Part shown: positions 62,235 to 64,000 of the stretch, piece after piece
How the letters are laid out: every line of letters begins with the position of its first letter
How positions within the stretch are numbered: the stretch's first letter is position 1
DNA from: Bacteroidota bacterium
GTDB lineage: Bacteria > Bacteroidota > Bacteroidia > Flavobacteriales > Flavobacteriaceae
DNA: 64,000 nucleotides
NCBI GenBank assembly: GCA_023446155.1
Contig: JAEXIT010000021.1
Coordinates: 62,001-126,000 of the forward strand
Direction: 5' to 3'
Position numbers and translations under genes: made by a program
The notes under the pieces: model-generated
The model's input: the letters and a program-made list of their open reading frames with translations, nothing else
Database searches by the model: none
Told to the model about the DNA's origin: nothing

Positions 62235-62657
62235 ATGAAAAAATACCTCTTTTTATTGTTTTTAATGGCTTTTCTTGGAAGCTGCAGCAAAGACAGTGTT
62301 GTAAACAACAATAACCCCTATTTACCCAACTATCCGGTTTCTTTAACGATTAACTTAAACCTTCCGGCTTATAGTTCATTAAAGTTTATGAACGGTTATG
62401 CTTATGTATCGGGACCGGGGGCCGGAATACGCGGCATTATTCTTTTTAAAGGCGCCAACGGGATTGTAGCTTTCGACCGTGCCTGTCCGAACCAGTCTTT
62501 AAGCGACTGTTCTACAATGGATGTAGATGGCATTGATGCGGTTTGTCCCTGCGACAATAAAAGATATAGTTTATACACCGGAATTGGCGGTGGCCCATAT
62601 CCAATGAAACAATATCGTACAGAACAGGTTGGCGATATCGTTAGGGTTTACAATTAA
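62235..62657 (+). CDS. Lipoprotein with degenerate Rieske-like domain
   Basis: 140 residues from ATG at 62235, which starts a lipoprotein signal (LFLLFLMAFLGSC, lipobox GSC). The C-terminal part resembles a Rieske fold: GIIVLFK-like strand IILFKGANGIVAFDRAC, then VDGIDAVCPCDNKRYSLYTGIGGGP. A functional Rieske centre needs CxH and CxxH; here these are CPN and CPCD, so the two histidine ligands are lost while Cys residues remain. It should be unable to bind a normal 2Fe-2S cluster. Surface lipoprotein facing the periplasm or outside. Confidence 0.72.
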   Translation: MKKYLFLLFLMAFLGSCSKDSVVNNNNPYLPNYPVSLTINLNLPAYSSLKFMNGYAYVSGPGAGIRGIILFKGANGIVAFDRACPNQSLSDCSTMDVDGIDAVCPCDNKRYSLYTGIGGGPYPMKQYRTEQVGDIVRVYN

Positions 62658-62660
62658 TAT

Positions 62661-62692
62661 AAAAAAGGCTGTCTTTTCGGACAGCCTTTTTT
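62661..62692. terminator. Bidirectional intrinsic terminator
   Basis: Stem AAAAAAGGCTGTC / GACAGCCTTTTTT with a TTTTCG loop between the lipoprotein gene and the converging receptor gene. Confidence 0.92.
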
Positions 62693-62702
62693 ATTAGCTA
62701 GC

Positions 62703-62755
62703 TACCTGACAGGTTTTAGCATACACCTGACAGGTTTTGGAAACCTGTCAGGTGT
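62703..62755. repeat. Dispersed CCTGACAGGTTT palindrome, copy 4 plus a solo half-arm
   Basis: A half copy TACCTGACAGGTTTT (62703-62717) is followed by a complete palindrome (62723-62755) with perfect 15-bp arms and a 3-nt loop, 13 bp downstream of the receptor stop. It is 32/33 identical to the copy inside the ThiE-like gene. Confidence 0.92.
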
Positions 62756-62768
62756 TTTATTTGTTTTA

Positions 62769-64000
62769 TTAGAACTTCAAGGTTAAACCACCCATAAAAT
62801 TGATTCGCGCCTGCGGATAATAACCAACACCTTCGATGGTCGTAACCTGATTGGCATTAGACCAATCGTCATCGTAGGTATAGAAAAACCCGTTCGACTG
62901 GTATTTGGTATTGAATATATTATTTACCAAACCGGTAATTACAATCGATTTAAAAATCTTTTTCGGGTTGATTTCATAAATGATATTAAAATCAGACACC
63001 GCATAGGAGTTTAAGATTGATTTTTTCGAATCGACATTCCCCATATACTGATTCCCGACAAATTTAGACAACAATGTAACTTGTAGGTTTTTTACCGGTA
63101 ACCAGGTAATGGCATTTCCAGCAATAAAATCGGGTGAAAAAGCAATATTCGTTTTTCCGAAATTGTGTAATTCGCCATCTTTATTTGCTACAAAATCGAC
63201 AATTTTGTTCTGACTGATCGTTGCATTCTGACGCAATACCCATTTCTCCGAAAGAAAAATACTCGCATCCAATTCCAATCCAACACGGTAACTGTTGTCC
63301 ACATTAATTCGTTTTGACTCACCAACATCATTCAGCGCACCGGTTAACACCAACTGATCTTTATATTTCATATAATAGGCATTTACATTTAGCTTGGCAA
63401 CGCGCGACGCATAACGCCATCCCAATTCATAATCGTCCATTTTTTCCGGCTTCGGAACATTCCCTTCATAATCGTTACGATTGGGCTCCCGACTGGCTTT
63501 AGCATACGAAAAATAGAAGCTGTTTTTAGGATTCAGCACATAATTCAGTCCTCCTTTTGGATTAAAAAAACGGAATGTATCATCTACCAATCCGGTTTTA
63601 ACCGCATTCGCTTTGTAATTCACCGTTCGATATTGCAAATCCCCGTACAAACTTAAACCCGATGTAACATCATAAGTCGCCTTTGCAAACACATTGACAT
63701 CGGTTTTGAATCCTTTGTCATCGTAAAAAAGCTGACCGTAATCGTAGGCTGCTTTTTCCTTTACCCAAAGCAATTTTCCAAAGTGACCGCCTTCAAATTT
63801 ATTGGCGCCACCGCCGATAACCATATCCAGTTTGTCATTTTTATAATTGGATGAAAATGTAAAACCATAGAAATCATTGTCCAGCCATTTTTGGTTGATC
63901 AAATCCGATCTTGAGATAGTCGTTCCGTTATCGACAAATGGGGTTAATCCGAATTCGGAAAACTTCCCGCTGCGTTTATAACTTTCGTAATAACCTTTCC
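62769..64000 (-). CDS. TonB-dependent outer-membrane receptor (partial, 5' end beyond window)
   Basis: The frame remains open from the stop at 62769 to the window edge, giving at least 410 residues of the C-terminal beta-barrel; the plug domain and signal peptide lie outside. Barrel strands alternate with Tyr/Trp-rich turns (SFYFSYAKASREPNRNDYEG, AYYMKYKDQLVLTGAL), and the last residues MGGLTLKF end in Phe as in outer-membrane barrels. Near the end comes LVNNIFNTKYQSNGFFY, the typical TonB receptor motif. Substrate unknown (siderophore or other nutrient). An annotated TTG start at 63902 would be false. Confidence 0.93.
   Translation of the reverse strand, partial: KGYYESYKRSGKFSEFGLTPFVDNGTTISRSDLINQKWLDNDFYGFTFSSNYKNDKLDMVIGGGANKFEGGHFGKLLWVKEKAAYDYGQLFYDDKGFKTDVNVFAKATYDVTSGLSLYGDLQYRTVNYKANAVKTGLVDDTFRFFNPKGGLNYVLNPKNSFYFSYAKASREPNRNDYEGNVPKPEKMDDYELGWRYASRVAKLNVNAYYMKYKDQLVLTGALNDVGESKRINVDNSYRVGLELDASIFLSEKWVLRQNATISQNKIVDFVANKDGELHNFGKTNIAFSPDFIAGNAITWLPVKNLQVTLLSKFVGNQYMGNVDSKKSILNSYAVSDFNIIYEINPKKIFKSIVITGLVNNIFNTKYQSNGFFYTYDDDWSNANQVTTIEGVGYYPQARINFMGGLTLKF

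Noticed and set aside
62769..63902. Start of the TonB receptor gene at 63902
   Set aside because: The codon is TTG inside an open frame that continues with barrel-like sequence to the window edge.
1..64000. Prophage, insertion sequence, integron or CRISPR array
   Set aside because: No integrase, transposase, capsid, cas gene or regularly spaced repeats were seen.

Overview
The window is a chromosomal segment of a member of the Flavobacteriaceae, probably Flavobacterium or a close relative. This rests on several sequence signs: an alternative complex III (act) operon, a type IX secretion C-terminal sorting domain, a fragment of a TonB-dependent receptor, AT-rich intergenic DNA, promoters of the Bacteroidetes form TTTG-N17-23-TAnnTTTG, and few Shine-Dalgarno sequences. 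I found no prophage, insertion sequence, CRISPR array or rRNA gene.

Layout. Positions 1-8325 (minus) hold actABCDEF, with actF cut by the window edge; this is the quinol:cytochrome c oxidoreductase of the respiratory chain. A SPOR-domain gene (plus) converges on the rimP-nusA-infB translation operon (9048-13760, minus). Next come a tandem-Usp stress protein, tRNA-Gln(TTG), a DUF2723 membrane glycosyltransferase, a polysaccharide deacetylase, a cysteine-free thioredoxin-like protein, a membrane-anchored metallophosphoesterase, two exported surface proteins (one sorted by T9SS), an OmpR-type two-component system and polA.

Positions 30723-45181 are the most unusual part. A tightly coupled seven-gene operon (nucleotidyltransferase, B12-type radical SAM, methyltransferase, second B12-type radical SAM, GT-C membrane protein, lipoprotein with a CxxCH motif, GT2 glycosyltransferase) is followed by an opposite-strand pair of unknown genes. 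A second coupled set follows (GT87-like membrane protein, flippase-like protein, third B12-type radical SAM, NPPY methyltransferase). I read the two plus-strand blocks as one candidate pathway building and modifying a lipid-linked or exported product. I do not recognise it as a characterised system. A serine hydrolase lies just downstream.

Positions 46686-49454 are rplM-rpsI-rpsB-tsf with structured RNA between genes. After a queuosine-precursor transporter and tag, a TPP riboswitch leads thiS-thiC-thiE-like-thiE-thiG-thiH-thiF (51045-56935). The right end has aat, a DUF3127 gene, a flavin reductase, an orphan histidine kinase, the greA-HIT-SH3-like operon, a degenerate Rieske-like lipoprotein and the 3' part of a TonB-dependent receptor gene.

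A dispersed palindromic repeat with core CCTGACAGGTTT occurs at four loci: after infB, at the 3' end of aat, beside the TonB receptor gene, and, most strikingly, as an exact 11-codon in-frame segment inside the thiE-like gene.
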